Source: Janthinobacterium lividum
Lineage (GTDB): Bacteria > Pseudomonadota > Gammaproteobacteria > Burkholderiales > Burkholderiaceae_D
Direction of reading: 5' to 3'
NCBI RefSeq assembly: GCF_034424625.1
Contig: NZ_CP139976.1
Coordinates: forward strand, 2,914,001 to 2,978,000
Length of the DNA: 64,000 nt
Of the stretch, positions 23,314-33,503 are shown piece by piece. The translations under genes and the position numbers were made by a program. The stretch's first letter is position 1, and each line of letters opens with the position of its first letter. Under the pieces are notes generated by a model. The model was given only the letters and a program-made list of their open reading frames with translations. It had not been told where the DNA came from and did not search any database.

Positions 23314-23622
23314 ATGGATCTGTCCAGCTTATCCCTGTCCGAACTGCGCACCTTGCAGGACGACATCAAGAAGCAAATGAAGAAACGCGAACAGGACGAT
23401 CTGTCCAAAGCGCGCGAGCAAATCCTGGCAATCGCCCAGAGCGTTGGCGTTTCCGTAAAAGATCTGGTTGGTACGGGGATCCGCGCTAAAACCGGCACGG
23501 TCGCAGTACGCTATCGCAATCCGGATGACGCGACGCAGCAATGGACTGGCCGTGGCCGTCAGCCGAAATGGGTCAAAGAGTGGACCGATTCGGGCAAGTC
23601 GCGTGATCTGCTGAAGGTTTGA
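23314..23622 (+). CDS. H-NS-family histone-like nucleoid protein
   Basis: Nucleoid protein that silences AT-rich, often foreign, DNA. The 102-residue protein has an N-terminal coiled-coil oligomerisation part (about 1-50) and the C-terminal DNA-binding motif YRNPDDATQQWTGRGRQPKW, which is the H-NS core. AAGGAA precedes the ATG. The AT-rich upstream region suggests autoregulation. Confidence 0.93.
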   Translation: MDLSSLSLSELRTLQDDIKKQMKKREQDDLSKAREQILAIAQSVGVSVKDLVGTGIRAKTGTVAVRYRNPDDATQQWTGRGRQPKWVKEWTDSGKSRDLLKV

Positions 23623-23868
23623 TTCTGAAGGTTTAAAAACCGTTCATTCGGATGCTTGTCCTGTGCAGTGATACAGGTGTAGTACAAGGCAGCATGCAAG
23701 CATCCGGAACTTTCCTGATTTATCGTCTTTGGCCAGGCAGGCAAAGCTGATTCATTCGCTTATCTCCATAGTGTTTTCACCAATACCAGTTTTTTCCCGC
23801 CGTATCTCTTTCCATTCCCTGTTTTTATCCCATTGCGCTGTGCGTTTCCGCTTGCCGCAGGCACCGGC
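23623..23868. other. Spacer between the H-NS-like gene and the smpB terminator, with a structured segment
   Basis: No gene is supported here. At 23647-23709, TTCGGATGCTTG and CAAGCATCCGGAA form an outer stem (one bulged C) enclosing a second stem, CCTGT/ACAGG. No U tract follows. The rest is T-rich with no recognisable signal. Confidence 0.4.
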
Positions 23869-23895
23869 AAAATAAAACCCGGCATATAGCCGGGC
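23869..23895 (-). terminator. Intrinsic terminator of smpB
   Basis: Read on the minus strand, CCCGGC-TATAT-GCCGGG is followed by TTTTATTTT, a standard terminator 40 bases after the smpB stop. Confidence 0.85.
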
Positions 23896-23934
23896 TTGAT
23901 GGTATCGGCGCAGCACGCTGCGCGTAGCGCCGGA

Positions 23935-24384
23935 TCAGCGGCGGTGCGACTTCATCGCCGCCTGGACTTCGCGCGCGCCGTCGCGGTCGCGTTCCGCTGC
24001 CCGCTTGTCGTGCTGCTTCTTGCCCTTGGCCAGGCCGATTTCGCATTTCACGCGGCCGCCCTTGTAGTGCAGGTTGAGCGGCACCAGGGTATAGCCGGAG
24101 CGTTCCACCTTGCCGATCAGTTTATCCATTTCCGCACGGTGCAGCAGCAGCTTGCGCGTGCGCACGGCTTCCGGATGGATATGGGTGGAGGCGGTCGGCA
24201 GGGCGCTGATATGCGCACCGAACAGGAAGAGTTCATCGCCGCGGACGACGACGTAGGCTTCCTTGATTTGTACGCGGGCGTCGCGGATGGCTTTGACTTC
24301 CCAGCCTTCCAGCACGATGCCGGCTTCGTAGCGATCCTCGATAAAGTAGTCGTGGAAGGCTTTTCTGTTGTCTGCTATGGTCAT
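23935..24384 (-). CDS. smpB: SsrA (tmRNA)-binding protein
   Basis: Delivers tmRNA to stalled ribosomes for trans-translation. The 149-residue protein has the OB-fold core ([20 protein letters not shown], then [15 protein letters not shown]) and the basic C-terminal tail (KGKKQHDKR) that enters the mRNA channel. It is divergent from ratA, as in many beta- and gammaproteobacteria. tmRNA itself is not in the window. Confidence 0.97.
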   Translation of the reverse strand: MTIADNRKAFHDYFIEDRYEAGIVLEGWEVKAIRDARVQIKEAYVVVRGDELFLFGAHISALPTASTHIHPEAVRTRKLLLHRAEMDKLIGKVERSGYTLVPLNLHYKGGRVKCEIGLAKGKKQHDKRAAERDRDGAREVQAAMKSHRR

Positions 24385-24477
24385 GAGATGGTAAATGTGC
24401 GCGGGTCGGTTAAACTACTGTCTCGCGCAAGCGCGATAAAATCAAATGTATCCAACATCATAGCAAATGGTTCTTCA

Positions 24478-24909
24478 ATGGCAGTAGTACATAAATCAGT
24501 TTTTCTCGGCTATAGCGCCGAACAAATGTTCGCGCTGGTGGCGGCGGTGGAGGATTATCCCAAATTCCTGCCCTGGTGCGGTGCGGTCGAGATTCGCGAG
24601 CGGAGCGAGAACACGGTTGTCGCCAGCGTGGGCATACATTACCACGGCGTGCGCCAAAGCTTCACCACGTCCAACGAGAACGTGCCGCCGACTTCCATCA
24701 AGATGAAGCTGGTGGACGGTCCTTTCAAGACCCTCGACGGCGTGTGGACCTTCAAGGCCCTGCGCGAAGATGCGTGCAAGATCGAACTGGACCTGCACTA
24801 CGAGTTTTCCAGCCGCGTACTGGAACAGATCATCGGCCCCGTCTTCGGCATGATCGCCAACAGCATGGTCGATTCCTTCTGCAAGCGCGCGGAGACGGTG
24901 TATGGCTGA
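24478..24909 (+). CDS. ratA: RatA-like START/coenzyme Q-binding domain protein
   Basis: Member of the polyketide cyclase/START family related to E. coli RatA and to Coq10, with proposed roles in ribosome association or ubiquinone handling. The 143-residue protein has VVHKSVFLGYSAEQMFALVA, EDYPKFLPWCGA and the C-terminal GMIANSMVDSFCKRAE segment. The ATG at 24478 was chosen because the preceding in-frame sequence overlaps smpB and lacks similarity. It overlaps rnfH by 8 bases. Confidence 0.93.
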   Translation: MAVVHKSVFLGYSAEQMFALVAAVEDYPKFLPWCGAVEIRERSENTVVASVGIHYHGVRQSFTTSNENVPPTSIKMKLVDGPFKTLDGVWTFKALREDACKIELDLHYEFSSRVLEQIIGPVFGMIANSMVDSFCKRAETVYG

Positions 24910-25198
24910 AGCAGGCATCACGGTGCAAGTATGCCACGCGCTGCCCGACAGCACGTTCCTGCGCTCCTTGAGCGTGCCTGCCGGCACCACCATCGAGCAG
25001 GCGGTGGCGCTGAGCGGACTGCTGCGGGAAATCCCCGCCATCGACCTGGCCGTGAACATGGTCGGTATCTACGGCAAGAAGAAGCCGTTGGATACCGTCC
25101 TGCGCGAGCATGATCGGGTGGAAGTCTACCGTCCCTTGCAGGCAGACCCGAAAGAAGCGCGCCGCCGGCGTGCCAGCGGCAAGCCCGCCAAGACCTGA
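24902..25198 (+). CDS. rnfH: RnfH-family ubiquitin-like protein
   Basis: Small beta-grasp protein (UPF0125, also called RatB) with no firm biochemical role, conserved next to ratA and smpB. The 98-residue protein has VQVCHALPDSTFLRSLSVPAG near the N terminus, IGIYGKK-type VGIYGKKKPLD in the middle and DRVEVYRPLQADPKEARRRRA at the end, all diagnostic of the family. Its start lies inside the end of ratA, so the two are translationally coupled. Confidence 0.93.
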   Translation: MAEAGITVQVCHALPDSTFLRSLSVPAGTTIEQAVALSGLLREIPAIDLAVNMVGIYGKKKPLDTVLREHDRVEVYRPLQADPKEARRRRASGKPAKT

Positions 25199-25309
25199 CG
25201 GGTCTGGAAGAGGGCAGGGCTGCGGCTTGCGGCTGGCCTTGGCGGGACTTTTTTTTGCTATTTCCAAATATCTTTTTTATGCTGCAAGGACGGAGGGCGC
25301 TTTTTTCTG

Positions 25310-26802
<1,493 letters not shown>

Positions 26803-26820
26803 GCGGTAACGAAAGTCCAG

Positions 26821-26844
26821 ACCGGCGCCCAGTGCGCCGGTTTT
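26821..26844 (+). terminator. Weak terminator or attenuator between guaB and guaA
   Basis: ACCGGCGC and GCGCCGGT form a perfect 8-bp stem with a 5-base loop, followed by only four T residues. It may reduce but not stop guaA transcription. Confidence 0.55.
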
Positions 26845-26872
26845 GCAATTGACCCTGAATAAAGCTCCGACC

Positions 26873-28483
26873 ATGCACTCTAAAATCCTCATTCTCGATT
26901 TCGGTTCCCAAGTCACCCAGTTGATCGCCCGCCGCGTGCGCGATTCCGGCGTGTTTTCCGAAGTCTTCCCGTATGACGTCAGCGATGAATTCGTGCGCAA
27001 CTATGGCGCCGCCGGCGTGATCCTGTCGGGCAGCCACAATTCCACGCTGGATGGCGACTCGCCGCGCGCGCCGCAAGCCGTGTTCGAGCTGGGCGTGCCC
27101 GTGCTGGGCATCTGCTACGGCATGCAAACCATGGCGGCCCAGCTGGGCGGCAAGGTGGAAAACGGCCTGGTGCGCGAATTCGGCTACGCCGAAGTGCGCG
27201 CCCGCAGCCACACCAAGTTGCTCAACGGTATTGCCGACTTCGTCACCGACGAAGGCCACGGCATGCTGAAAGTGTGGATGAGCCATGGCGACAAGGTGCT
27301 GGAAATGCCGCCAGGCTTCAAGTTGATGGGCAACACCCCGAGCTGCCCGATCGCGGCCATGGCCGACGAAGAGCGCCAGTTCTACGGCGTGCAATTCCAC
27401 CCGGAAGTGACGCACACGGTGCAGGGCAAGGCCATGATCGGCCGTTTCGTGCATGAAATCTGCGGCTGCAAGTCGGACTGGAACATGCCCGACTACATCA
27501 GCGAAGCGGTGGAAAAAATCCGCGCGCAAGTCGGTAGCGATGACGTCATCCTGGGCCTGTCCGGCGGCGTCGATTCGTCCGTGGCTGCTGCCCTGATCCA
27601 CCGCGCTATCGGCGACCAGCTGACCTGCGTCTTTGTCGACCACGGCCTGCTGCGCCTGGACGAAGGCAAGATGGTGATGGACATGTTCGCCAAGAACCTG
27701 GGCGTGAAAGTCATCCGCGTCGATGCGGAAGACCAGTTCATGGGCCACCTGGCCGGCGTTACCGATCCCGAGCAAAAGCGCAAGATCATCGGCCGCGAAT
27801 TCGTCGAAGTCTTCCAGGTCGAGTCGGGCAAGCTGGTCAACGCCAAATGGCTGGCGCAAGGCACGATCTACCCGGACGTCATCGAATCGGCCGGTAAAGG
27901 TAAAAAAGGCCAGACCATCAAGAGCCACCACAACGTGGGCGGCTTGCCGGACACCATGAAGCTCAAGTTGCTTGAGCCTTTGCGCGAACTGTTCAAGGAC
28001 GAAGTGCGCAAACTGGGCGTCGCCCTGGGCTTGCCGCATGACATGGTCTACCGCCACCCGTTCCCGGGCCCGGGCCTGGGCGTGCGCATCCTCGGCGAAG
28101 TCAAGAAAGACTACGCCGACCTGCTGCGCCGCGCCGACGCCATCTTCATCGAAGAACTGCGCAACACGCCGTACGAATTCGTCGCCGGCCAGGCCGTCGA
28201 CCCGGACGCGCTGCCAGCGAACTGGTATGAAGCGACGAGCCAGGCTTTCGCCGTCTTCCTGCCCGTCAAATCGGTGGGCGTGATGGGCGATGGCCGTACC
28301 TACGAATACGTGGTGGCCTTGCGCGCCGTGCAAACGCAGGACTTCATGACGGCCCACTGGGCGCACCTGCCGCACAGCTTGCTGGGCAAGGTCTCCAACC
28401 GCATCATCAATGAAGTGCGCGGCATCAACCGCGTCGTCTACGATATCTCGGGCAAGCCGCCGGCGACCATCGAGTGGGAGTGA
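26873..28483 (+). CDS. guaA: GMP synthase (glutamine-hydrolysing)
   Basis: Amidates XMP to GMP using glutamine and ATP. The 536-residue protein has an N-terminal class I amidotransferase domain with nucleophile Cys81 (GICYGMQTM) and the HPEVTHT His/Glu pair, then an ATP-pyrophosphatase domain with the P-loop [13 protein letters not shown] and the C-terminal dimerisation domain ending KPPATIEWE. The ATG at 26873 was preferred to 26843 because [13 protein letters not shown] is the family start. Confidence 0.98.
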   Translation: MHSKILILDFGSQVTQLIARRVRDSGVFSEVFPYDVSDEFVRNYGAAGVILSGSHNSTLDGDSPRAPQAVFELGVPVLGICYGMQTMAAQLGGKVENGLVREFGYAEVRARSHTKLLNGIADFVTDEGHGMLKVWMSHGDKVLEMPPGFKLMGNTPSCPIAAMADEERQFYGVQFHPEVTHTVQGKAMIGRFVHEICGCKSDWNMPDYISEAVEKIRAQVGSDDVILGLSGGVDSSVAAALIHRAIGDQLTCVFVDHGLLRLDEGKMVMDMFAKNLGVKVIRVDAEDQFMGHLAGVTDPEQKRKIIGREFVEVFQVESGKLVNAKWLAQGTIYPDVIESAGKGKKGQTIKSHHNVGGLPDTMKLKLLEPLRELFKDEVRKLGVALGLPHDMVYRHPFPGPGLGVRILGEVKKDYADLLRRADAIFIEELRNTPYEFVAGQAVDPDALPANWYEATSQAFAVFLPVKSVGVMGDGRTYEYVVALRAVQTQDFMTAHWAHLPHSLLGKVSNRIINEVRGINRVVYDISGKPPATIEWE

Positions 28484-28537
28484 GTTTCCCTAGGGGAGCA
28501 TTTTCATCGTCATGCTCATCATGGTGATTCAGTAAGC

Positions 28538-28566
28538 AGGGCCCTGTTTTTACAGGGCCTTTTTTT
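28538..28566 (+). terminator. Intrinsic terminator after guaA
   Basis: GGCCCTGT and ACAGGGCC form an 8-bp stem with a TTTT loop, followed by seven T residues. It isolates the housekeeping block from the regulator and eCIS region. Confidence 0.85.
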
Positions 28567-28647
28567 ATGGCGCTGGACTGTTATACCCGGACAGCCGGTA
28601 GCCCATGCCGCCAGGCGGCTCGGATTGCATGGCAAATCTGGCCCGGC

Positions 28648-29388
28648 TCAGGAGGGGATCAGGAAGCCGGCCTTGATGGCCTTGAGGACGGCTTGCTGGC
28701 GCGTCTGTACATTGAATTTCTTCTTCGCATTGGAGACATGAAAATTGATGGTGCCTTCGGAACGCAGCAGGATGCGCGAAATTTCCCACGAGGACTTGCC
28801 CGCCATGATCCACTGCAGGCATTCCATTTCGCGCGTGGTCAGCGGATTGGCGCCAGGCACGGGTGGCGCGTCGTGCTTGATGAAGCGGGCGGACGATTCG
28901 ATCACGTAGTCGCGGATCAGGGCCAGCTGCGCAATCGTGGCGAAGCTGTCGCGTTCCGCATCCATCGGCGGCGCGTTGCGGATAAAACTCAACATGCCCG
29001 TTTCACCGCTTGCGCCGTGCACCGGGAAGCAAAAACCGGAGCGCATGCCGTGCTGGCACGCCTGTTCATAGAAGGCGCGCTGTGCGGGACTGGTGAAACT
29101 TTCCGGCCGCCATAGCAGCGGCATGGTATTGGCCAGGCAGTGGGAGATGCTGGGATCGCTTTCATGCAGGCGTTCCGATACATACAGCGCGCGCCAGGAC
29201 GGCGGATAGTTGCTCACGACAAAGGACGCCTCCGGTGCCGGCCAGTGAAAAGCCACCGTCTTTTCCGGCGCGACGCCGTAATACACATGCTCGTAGCCGC
29301 ATTGTGCGCCGATGCTGAACAGGAGACGGGTCCAGTCCGCTTCGGTTTGGCATCGCACCAGGCTAAACAGGTCATCCAGCAGCAGCAT
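28648..29388 (-). CDS. LuxR-type transcriptional regulator with autoinducer-binding domain
   Basis: Quorum-sensing-type activator. The 246-residue protein has an N-terminal autoinducer domain in which the invariant residues of the family are visible (Trp65, Tyr69, Asp78-Pro79, Trp93, Gly118), and a C-terminal LuxR helix-turn-helix (about 180-245: LTTREMECLQWI, then SEGTINFHVSNAKKKF). ATG 29388 was chosen because GAGGAG lies 7 bases before it; an in-frame upstream start adds only a His-rich stub. No luxI synthase is in the window, so it is a solo or its partner is distant. It is divergent from the injection-system operon. Confidence 0.92.
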   Translation of the reverse strand: MLLLDDLFSLVRCQTEADWTRLLFSIGAQCGYEHVYYGVAPEKTVAFHWPAPEASFVVSNYPPSWRALYVSERLHESDPSISHCLANTMPLLWRPESFTSPAQRAFYEQACQHGMRSGFCFPVHGASGETGMLSFIRNAPPMDAERDSFATIAQLALIRDYVIESSARFIKHDAPPVPGANPLTTREMECLQWIMAGKSSWEISRILLRSEGTINFHVSNAKKKFNVQTRQQAVLKAIKAGFLIPS

Positions 29389-29904
29389 GGAATACTCCTC
29401 GGGTTGATGATGGTGGTTCGTAACGCCAACATGCAAGACGCGTCCCGGCGATCACGGTGTCGTCGCAATCGCTGCCTGTCATCAGGCGCGGTGGCAGGGG
29501 CGGGCGCAGCATCACAATACGAAGGTTAAACGAAGGGCAGATTTGTATGTTGCAGGATTTGAGCATTAGCAACACCTAGTAAAAATAATAGTTTTCTAGC
29601 AATCGTTACATTGTCACAAGCAGAGGCCGTATAAGGTTTCTGATGATGCAAGTAATGCGGAGAAACCCCTCTTTTTGTCCCGCTCGCCGGTGAGAATGCG
29701 TGATTATCTGGCCCATCGCCGGCCCGGCTCGCGCGGCGTGTCGCGGATACACCAAAGCCATGCCAGCGCAAACTGGCACATTTGTCAGGTGACTCACGCC
29801 GGGCCAGCGTGGCTTAATGTCGTTGCTGACCAATGCATTGTCAGTCGACTTGAAAAAACGGACGCGTGCAGTTCAACGAATTTTTACTCTTAGAGGAATG
29901 CATC
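29389..29904. other. Divergent control region between the LuxR-type gene and the eCIS operon
   Basis: 516 bases without a supportable gene. It includes an AT-rich segment (29541-29610) with a spaced inverted repeat TGTTGC-N15-GCAACA (29548-29574), the lux-type box described separately, and a CAATGCATTG palindrome (29831-29840). The AGAGGA at 29892-29897 is the ribosome-binding site of the first operon gene. Confidence 0.6.
29771..29790 (+). promoter_or_regulatory. Candidate lux-type box upstream of the eCIS operon
   Basis: AACTGGCACATTTGTCAGGT fits the CTGNCA-N4-TGNCAG pattern of LuxR/LasR/RhlR operators at every fixed position (core 29773-29788). Its centre is at 29780.5. A TAATGT at 29815-29820 could be the -10 of a promoter with the box near -42, as in class II activation. 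It lies 115 bases before the first structural-operon ATG and in the same gap as the LuxR gene. That this regulator binds it is inference. Confidence 0.55.
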
Positions 29905-30318
29905 ATGACATCTGAGTACAAGTACGCCACGGCGGAAATCAGTGTGCAAAACGCCCAGCCTGGCCAGCGCATCTCGGTCACACTGGACATCGAAACGAAA
30001 TCGGACACCCTGTGCTGGAGCACCGGCGATCCATCGGAAGACAGCAATTCAGGCATCACCATTAACGCCTCGGGCGGCGTGGCCCTGCCGTTGAGCAGCC
30101 TGAGCGTCAATGGCGTCCTGATCGACCTGCAGATCAGCGCCGGCGGTTCGGATTCGGTAACCTTCAACATTTCGCCTTGCCTGACGGCCAATGGCAGCCT
30201 GTCGCTGCTGAAGATCAAGTCGACCAGCGATAGCGGTCCCGTGCTGACCTTCAATTTCGATGGCAAGAAGCCGATCACGCTGAGCCAGAACTTTGTCATC
30301 CTGGAGTGGCCGAATTAA
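29905..30318 (+). CDS. Hypothetical beta-rich protein A of the eCIS operon
   Basis: Function unknown. The 137-residue product is rich in Ser, Thr and hydrophobic beta-like segments, with no signal peptide or membrane helix. It aligns by eye with the C-terminal half of the gene product at 31429-32277: both have a VQNAxPGxRI segment, then a Trp followed by a Gly/Ser/acidic patch (here CWSTGDPSEDSNSGI). ATG 29905 was chosen for AGAGGA 7 bases upstream. It is the first gene after the regulatory region, so it is probably strongly expressed. Confidence 0.75.
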   Translation: MTSEYKYATAEISVQNAQPGQRISVTLDIETKSDTLCWSTGDPSEDSNSGITINASGGVALPLSSLSVNGVLIDLQISAGGSDSVTFNISPCLTANGSLSLLKIKSTSDSGPVLTFNFDGKKPITLSQNFVILEWPN

Positions 30319-30405
30319 GCCTTGCTGAAGCTGGCGCATCGGCACCCGTGTGAATGCCCGCCCGCGGCAGGGCATTCATCTTTTTTGGCTCTTCGAGGAA
30401 TTACC

Positions 30406-30792
30406 GTGCAAGAATATTCGATCGCATTCATCTTTGAAGTCAGGTCCGACAATACGGTCCCGCTGAACGCCGTCCTGTCGATCACCGATGCCAACAGGAT
30501 TTCGCTAACCGGAACACCGGTGCAGATCCAGCCCTGGGGCGGCGCGCCTGCCACGCCTCCGCTGGTCTACCTGAACGTGAAGGAAAATGGCATCAACCTG
30601 CAGGCAGGCGCCAATCCATCGGGCGACCAGCAAGCGCTGGAAGTGGTGGTCGGCGTGGTCCCGGCCGGCGCCAGCATGACCGTCAACTTCACCTATGTCG
30701 ATGTGAGCGTGCTGGGCTATTACAAATTTCTCGGCGGCAGTAGCCAGGTGCCCTTGAAAGTGGGCAAGAATACCATCACCTTCCCGGAATAA
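30406..30792 (+). CDS. Hypothetical beta-rich protein B of the eCIS operon
   Basis: Function unknown. The 128-residue product starts at a GTG with CGAGGAA 5 bases upstream (VQEYSIAFIFEVRSDN). It is a soluble, beta-strand-like protein without Cys. It lies between two members of the A/C/D family but lacks the Trp-Gly-Gly patch, so membership is doubtful. It is 7 bases before the next gene. Confidence 0.7.
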   Translation: MQEYSIAFIFEVRSDNTVPLNAVLSITDANRISLTGTPVQIQPWGGAPATPPLVYLNVKENGINLQAGANPSGDQQALEVVVGVVPAGASMTVNFTYVDVSVLGYYKFLGGSSQVPLKVGKNTITFPE

Positions 30793-30799
30793 ACGCGCG

Positions 30800-31429
30800 A
30801 TGAGCAAGCGGACTACGGGCGGTACCGACCTGGCGGCGACGACGCTTGCGGAGCATACGCCGGCCGCCGCGCCGCGCAAGCGCTCCGCGTCCGTCAGCAA
30901 GCCGGCCGGCCAGGCGCTCGCGCAGGCCGAGGCAAAGCTGGTCATGGCGCGCATCCAGATCGATGCCCTGGCCTTGAATCCGCATGAATTGCAGCACCTG
31001 CAATCGCACCTGCTGAGCAACCCGCTGCACGCGCTCAACGAGCAGTGCTACCACGAGGTGACGACGTTTCGCCAGCTGAGCATCCGTTTTTTCCAGTTGC
31101 GTGCCAACAGCAAGGCCTTCCTGACCATCCGCCCCGACCAGAAGGCGATCTGGAGCGAAGGCGGCGAGGACAGCCGCATGGTGGGACTGTGCATGTCCAG
31201 CAACGCGCCCGCCATGTATCTGAGCAGCTTGCTCATCAATGCGCGCGAAATCATCCTCGAAACCTACCAGGATTGCGACGAGGTCAGCATCGAACTGTAC
31301 GTGCAGACCAGCCAGCCGCAGCTGCAGGGCCGGGTCGACCTGCCGCCCGGTGCCAGCGTCTGCCTGCAATCGCGCGGCGACCGCAGCACGGTCATCGGCC
31401 TGAGTTCATTTGCGATCGATCTTGCCTGA
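30800..31429 (+). CDS. Hypothetical protein C of the eCIS operon (A/D paralogue)
   Basis: Function unknown. In the 209-residue product the first 45 residues are Ala/Arg/Lys-rich and probably disordered. The rest aligns by eye with proteins A and D, including the IWSEGGEDSRMVGL patch and an LINAREIILETYQ strand matching YGTRVLEFETSQ in D. Its stop overlaps the next ATG. Confidence 0.7.
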   Translation: MSKRTTGGTDLAATTLAEHTPAAAPRKRSASVSKPAGQALAQAEAKLVMARIQIDALALNPHELQHLQSHLLSNPLHALNEQCYHEVTTFRQLSIRFFQLRANSKAFLTIRPDQKAIWSEGGEDSRMVGLCMSSNAPAMYLSSLLINAREIILETYQDCDEVSIELYVQTSQPQLQGRVDLPPGASVCLQSRGDRSTVIGLSSFAIDLA

Positions 31430-32277
31430 TGAATACTCCAACGCTCCAGCTTGACACCGCACACGGCCAGCGCATGCAAGGCGACCCCTTGCCGGTAGTG
31501 CTGATATTCAAGAATATCGCGGCCGACTCGAACATCAATTTCACGTTCACCACGGCCGGCACCGAATGGTCGCTGGGCGCGCGCTCGGGCGACAGCATGG
31601 GTTTCACGGTGGTGGCCGATCAGAACGGCGGCCAGCGCCAGTCATGCATCCGCTCGGTTGAATTTTCCGGCGGCTTGCTGGCCATCCGCACCGCCAGCGG
31701 CGGCGCCGCGCTCAATGCCTTTACCATGACCCTGTTCCTGCGCGTGGCCCCCGGCGTCGATTATCTGCAAGGCTATTGCACGCTCAACAACGAAGCGAGC
31801 GTGATGGCGTTTTTCGGTTCGCAGCGCGCGATGGAGTGGCGCAACGGGCGCATCAGCGCAGTCCTGCGCGATCCCGACGCCAATTCGCGCAGCGTGATCG
31901 TGTCGGTGCAGAATGCCTATCCGGGTGACCGCATCGCCCTCGAACTGTCGACCAAGAAGGGTCTGGGACTGGCCACCTGGTGTCTGGGACCGGGAGGAGA
32001 AGAGTCGGGTGGCATCCGCCTGGCCGGCGCCCAGCCCAGCGTGCCGCTCAAGTTCTTTGCGTACGGCACCCGCGTGCTGGAATTCGAGACGAGCCAGAGC
32101 GCCGACGCCGGCGCCACGCTGGACTTCTTCATGCAGGCTTACCTGAGCTGGCAGCCGCACGATCTGCCGTACATCTACCTCAAGGCCACCTGCGACCCCA
32201 ACGTGAGCCTGTTTGCCCACATCGGCAACCGCCAGCCGCAACTGGTCAGCCAGACCTTCACCGTGTTTACGCTCTAG
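31429..32277 (+). CDS. Hypothetical two-domain protein D of the eCIS operon
   Basis: Function unknown. The 282-residue product appears to hold two beta-rich halves. Residues about 145-282 resemble protein A (VQNAYPGDRI, then TWCLGPGGEESGGI). The ATG at 31429 overlaps the previous stop (TGATG), so translation is coupled. The family occupies the head of the operon, ahead of all recognisable tail genes; it could coat the particle, bind a target or be co-released cargo, but nothing in the sequence decides this. Confidence 0.72.
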   Translation: MNTPTLQLDTAHGQRMQGDPLPVVLIFKNIAADSNINFTFTTAGTEWSLGARSGDSMGFTVVADQNGGQRQSCIRSVEFSGGLLAIRTASGGAALNAFTMTLFLRVAPGVDYLQGYCTLNNEASVMAFFGSQRAMEWRNGRISAVLRDPDANSRSVIVSVQNAYPGDRIALELSTKKGLGLATWCLGPGGEESGGIRLAGAQPSVPLKFFAYGTRVLEFETSQSADAGATLDFFMQAYLSWQPHDLPYIYLKATCDPNVSLFAHIGNRQPQLVSQTFTVFTL

Positions 32278-32279
32278 CC

Positions 32280-32909
32280 ATGGGACCGGCGACCATCGAT
32301 TCCGGACAGGTGCTGCGCTGCGTGAGCGAGTCGCTGCGCTCGCTGATCCGCGCGCACATCCCGGAATTCGCAAACGAATCGGCGGTCGTGTTCGACTCGC
32401 CCGCCGAGATCGACAGCCAGGGCGCGACCATGCTCTCGCTCTACCTCTACAACATCGAGATCAATCCCTACCTGCGCAACCTGCCGCCCACGCTCACCCG
32501 CGGCCAGGGCAAGGGCGGGCCGAACTCGCTGGCCGTGACGCCGCCGCCGCTGGTGTCGGACCTGCTCTACATGATGGTGCCGTATGCGCGCTCGGCCGAA
32601 CTCGAACTGGTGCTGGTGGACAAGCTGGTGCGCCTGTTCCACGACGTGCCGGCGCTCGCGGGCGCCTGGCTACACCCCCAGCTCAAGGCCAGCGGCAACG
32701 ATTCGATCGCCATCGTGCCCGACGCCAGTCCGATCCTGACCTTGCACAATATCTGGAGCGGCTTTCCGAACAAGCCCTACAAGCTTACCAAGCTGTACAC
32801 GCTGTCGCCGGTGCGCATCGCCTCGGCCCTGCAGCCGAGCGCCGAAATGGTTGCCGACAGCACATTGGAAACGACGCGGCGCGCCATCGCCGGGGCGGGA
32901 GCGGCATGA
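32280..32909 (+). CDS. DUF4255 protein, tail terminator-like (Pvc16/Afp16 type)
   Basis: DUF4255 proteins in Afp and PVC particles cap the tail tube and sheath. The 209-residue product has the family features: an N-terminal helical part, LYLYNIEINPYLRN around residue 57, PPPLVSDLLYMMVPYA, and a C-terminal strand region (NIWSGFPNKPYKLTKLYTLSPVRI). It starts 2 bases after the previous stop and overlaps the next gene by 4 bases. Confidence 0.87.
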   Translation: MGPATIDSGQVLRCVSESLRSLIRAHIPEFANESAVVFDSPAEIDSQGATMLSLYLYNIEINPYLRNLPPTLTRGQGKGGPNSLAVTPPPLVSDLLYMMVPYARSAELELVLVDKLVRLFHDVPALAGAWLHPQLKASGNDSIAIVPDASPILTLHNIWSGFPNKPYKLTKLYTLSPVRIASALQPSAEMVADSTLETTRRAIAGAGAA

Positions 32910-33484
32910 AGCTGAGCGCCGTGATCCAGCTGATCGACGGTTTCAGCATGGCGCCGGCAGTGGGCGCGCGCGCGCATTTCCTGCTGAACGACAAACCGAT
33001 TGTGCCGCAGGACAAGGCGCAGGCCTTTTACGCCTTTGCCGGCCTCGACGACGGCAGCTACCGGCTCGACGTACTCAGTGCCGACCACCGCTACTTTGAC
33101 CAGCAGCTGACGTTCGAGGTGCCGCTCAAGGAGCCGCTGGCCGACGCCATCGTCGCCTGCGTGCTGGCGCCCAGTCCCCTCTATCCGTATCCCGAGGGGA
33201 CCACGCTGATCCGCGGCAAGATCGTCGACGCCGCCGCGCAACCGCTGGCCCAGGTCGCCATCAGTGCCGGCTACCAGGGCGCGCGCGCCAGGGCGCAGGC
33301 AGTGGCGGGCGCCTCGTCCGGCTACGGCCGCTATGCGGGCCGATACGCGCTGGCGCTGCGCGGCAAGCTGGACGCTCCAACCACGGTCGCGCTCGGCTTT
33401 AGCAAGGCCGGCCACGCCAAGGTCAGCAGGCAGGTCAGCGTGCAACCAGGTTCCATGCTGTTCCTTGACATCGAGATGCCGTAA
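32906..33484 (+). CDS. Carboxypeptidase-regulatory-like beta-sandwich protein of the eCIS operon
   Basis: The 192-residue protein has two beta-sandwich parts. The second (about 95-192, TLIRGKIVDAAAQPLAQVAIS) looks like the carboxypeptidase regulatory or Ig-like fold often used for decorating or anchoring. No signal peptide is present, so it is assembled in the cytoplasm like other eCIS parts. The ATGA overlap with the DUF4255 gene indicates coupling. Its role in the particle is not known. Confidence 0.7.
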   Translation: MKLSAVIQLIDGFSMAPAVGARAHFLLNDKPIVPQDKAQAFYAFAGLDDGSYRLDVLSADHRYFDQQLTFEVPLKEPLADAIVACVLAPSPLYPYPEGTTLIRGKIVDAAAQPLAQVAISAGYQGARARAQAVAGASSGYGRYAGRYALALRGKLDAPTTVALGFSKAGHAKVSRQVSVQPGSMLFLDIEMP

Positions 33485-33503
33485 TCCACACGAGAGACTT
33501 ATT

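Noticed and set aside
29827..29845. CTGACCAATGCATTGTCAG as a second lux-type box
   Set aside because: The half-sites are one base out of register and the CT-to-AG spacing is 19 rather than 16 bases; the box at 29771-29790 fits properly.
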